Source of the DNA: Blastococcus sp.
GTDB taxonomy: Bacteria; Actinomycetota; Actinomycetes; Mycobacteriales; Geodermatophilaceae
Length of the DNA: 38,846 bases
Reading direction: 5' to 3'
NCBI GenBank assembly: GCA_025965695.1
Contig: JAOPWM010000309.1
Coordinates: forward strand, 1 to 38,846
The position numbers were made by a program, and so were the translations under genes. Shown here piece by piece: positions 37,525-38,846 of the stretch; position 1 is the first letter of the stretch; the number at the start of each line of letters is the position of its first letter. The notes beneath the pieces were generated by a model. It had not been told where the DNA came from and did no database searches. It saw nothing but the letters and a program-made list of their open reading frames with translations.

Positions 37525-38483
37525 CTCAGCAGGCGCGGCACCGCCCGCAGCGCCTTCTCGGCGGCGGCGTCGAGGTCCCGGACGACGTCGGTCGCCGACC
37601 GCTCGTTCGTGACCAGCCCGACCGACTCGCCCGCGTAGATGGGCGCCTGGTCGAGGTCGTCGGTGCGCCGGGCGTCGACCACGCGGCGGCAGGCATCAAG
37701 GTCACGGGCCAGTTCGTCCTCCCGTCCGTGCCAGGTCCGGCTGAACCCGTTGGTCAGCGCCCGCCCGGGCCAGCGTTCCGGCCAGGCCAGGCGCTGGGCG
37801 ACGTCGAAGGCCCGGGTCAGCACCGTGTCGTCGCCCCCCGCCGCCTGCACTCGGGCCCGCGCGGCAGCGGAGTTCAGGGCCTCGGGGCAGGCGAGCAGTG
37901 CCGTCCCGATCCACACGCCCGCGGCGCCGGCCGCGAGCACCGCTGCCATTCCGGCTCCTGTCGCGATCCCACCGGCGGCGACCACCGGACGGTCGGTCAA
38001 CGTGAGCACCTCCTGCAGCAGCGGAAGGGTGGCGCGTCGGCCGGTGTGCCCACCGGCCTCGGTGCCCTGGGCGACCAGGACGTCGACACCCGCGTCCACG
38101 GCCCGGCGGACGTCGGCGACCGTGTTCACCTGCGCGGCGACCGCGATCCCCGCGTCGTGCAGGAGGCCTACCCAGGGCTCCGGATCGCCGAAGGAGACCG
38201 ACACCAGGCCGGGCTGCGCGGCGATCGTCGCCGCGAGCAGGTCCGGCCGGTCGTCGAGCACCCACGCCATGAGCCCGACGCCGAACGGCACCTCGGCCTC
38301 GGCGGGCACCGCACACTGCTCGGTCAGGAACTCCACGGTGGTCGCCCCGCTGACTCCGATCATCCCCAGGCCACCGCCGACCGAGACGGCCCGCGCGAGC
38401 GCGCCACCGGCCACGCCCGCCATGGGCGCGCCGATGATCGGCGTCGACAGATCGAACCAGCGGGTCAGCGGTGTCTTGATCAC
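37521..38483 (-). CDS. Nitronate monooxygenase (2-nitropropane dioxygenase family)
   Basis: A 320-residue FMN-dependent TIM-barrel enzyme that oxidises alkyl nitronates, detoxifying compounds such as propionate 3-nitronate. Signatures are PIIGAPMAGVAGGALARAVS at the N-terminus, the GTEAGGHTGR loop with the conserved His, and the flavin phosphate-binding AAGGIATGAGMAAVLAAGAAGVWIGTALL (in parts). Related enoyl-ACP reductases (FabK) share the fold, so the substrate is not certain. The family start at MIKTPLTRWFDL agrees with the ATG at 38483. Confidence 0.9.
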   Translation of the reverse strand: MIKTPLTRWFDLSTPIIGAPMAGVAGGALARAVSVGGGLGMIGVSGATTVEFLTEQCAVPAEAEVPFGVGLMAWVLDDRPDLLAATIAAQPGLVSVSFGDPEPWVGLLHDAGIAVAAQVNTVADVRRAVDAGVDVLVAQGTEAGGHTGRRATLPLLQEVLTLTDRPVVAAGGIATGAGMAAVLAAGAAGVWIGTALLACPEALNSAAARARVQAAGGDDTVLTRAFDVAQRLAWPERWPGRALTNGFSRTWHGREDELARDLDACRRVVDARRTDDLDQAPIYAGESVGLVTNERSATDVVRDLDAAAEKALRAVPRLLS

Positions 38484-38553
38484 GCGGTCATCGTGCCGTG
38501 GGGCCTCCTCCGGGGCCTCCCCGAGCGTGCGAGGGGATGCGGGAGGGGTCCTT

Positions 38554-38796
38554 TCACTGCGTGGCGGGGCCTCCGTGCTCGGTGCCCTGCAGGCGGCCGA
38601 GAAACTCGTGGCAGCGCTTCGCGCGCTGCGAGTCCTGGTCCATGACGTCGCGGAAGAACCTCGCGATGTCGTCCAGGTTCGCGTTCTCCGCGTCGCGGAC
38701 GTACTGGCCGTAGTCGTGTCCGGCCTTGAGCGAGTGGTACTGCACGGAGATCAGGTCGTAGGCGACGTCGGCGAATCCGGTCTCACCTGTGGCCAT
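38554..38796 (-). CDS. Small helical actinobacterial protein of unknown function
   Basis: An 80-residue acidic protein, ATG preceded by GAGGAGGA. It is probably all helical: FADVAYDLISVQYHSLKAGHD, then QYVRDAENANLDDIARFFRDVMDQDSQRAKRCHEFLGRL (in parts). The His, Asp, Glu and Tyr residues spaced along two helices recall a half ferritin-like bundle, so a metal or carotenoid-binding dimer is conceivable, but I do not recognise a named family. No membrane segment. It stands alone; the 50 bases upstream hold the likely promoter and reach the window edge. Confidence 0.78.
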   Translation of the reverse strand: MATGETGFADVAYDLISVQYHSLKAGHDYGQYVRDAENANLDDIARFFRDVMDQDSQRAKRCHEFLGRLQGTEHGGPATQ

Positions 38797-38846
38797 TGCG
38801 TCCTCCTCGGTGTCAGAAGCGAGTGGAACCGCACGGGCTTACCCCC

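Overview
The window is very GC-rich, gene-dense DNA with many GTG starts, strong GGAGG-type ribosome binding sites and several probably leaderless mRNAs. Gene content (MetX/MetY under an S-box-like leader, mycothiol-era actinobacterial housekeeping genes, DUF1707, DUF2237, FrnE, GH13) points to a high-GC actinobacterium. A member of the Geodermatophilaceae (Blastococcus, Geodermatophilus or Modestobacter type) is my best guess, from general protein flavour only.

Layout. 1-2082: 3' part of tldD and complete tldE/pmbA. 2083-4100: a small Cys-rich protein behind a hairpin leader, then a secreted NlpC/P60 hydrolase with a coiled coil. 4142-8545: amino-acid permease, YdeI-like protein, histidine phosphatase, NAD(P)HX dehydratase and gamma-class carbonic anhydrase. 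8551-12427 (minus strand): cysteine-desulfurase-like enzyme, a perfect long palindrome, metX, metY, a SAM-type riboswitch and, just beyond it, a near-perfect parS-like palindrome. 12503-14025: a zinc alcohol dehydrogenase flanked by two gene remnants. 14043-17291 (minus): Thr-rich membrane protein, MscS channel, thioesterase, small membrane protein, DUF4287-type protein. 17496-22079: STAS protein, EamA transporter, glutathione peroxidase, DUF2237 protein, acetoacetyl-CoA synthetase.

22080-33109 is the striking part. It holds two paralogous copies of one cassette: a long gene-free structured leader, a tiny Trp-rich peptide gene, a 17-bp hairpin, a full-length ABC exporter (membrane plus ATPase domain), and a flavin-dependent aromatic hydroxylase resembling VioD and the aryl-CoA hydroxylases. 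Peptide 1 (22797-22931, 44 aa) is built of 17-residue repeats and has eight Trp, each followed by His. Peptide 2 (29407-29517, 36 aa) also has exactly eight Trp, in WGGW blocks. The peptide genes were too short for the supplied ORF calls to start at them. I infer a ribosomally made, Trp-hydroxylated, exported peptide product (RiPP-like), duplicated and diverged in the core. I do not recognise a described class with this architecture. Between the copies lie a decayed minus-strand gene, an acyl-CoA dehydrogenase and a DUF1707 membrane protein.

33099-38796: GH13 alpha-glucosidase with a VOC-fold protein (minus), FKBP peptidyl-prolyl isomerase, cation diffusion facilitator, FrnE/DsbA-like oxidoreductase, nitronate monooxygenase (minus) and a small helical protein (minus). 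I saw no tRNA, rRNA, transposase, CRISPR array or phage gene.
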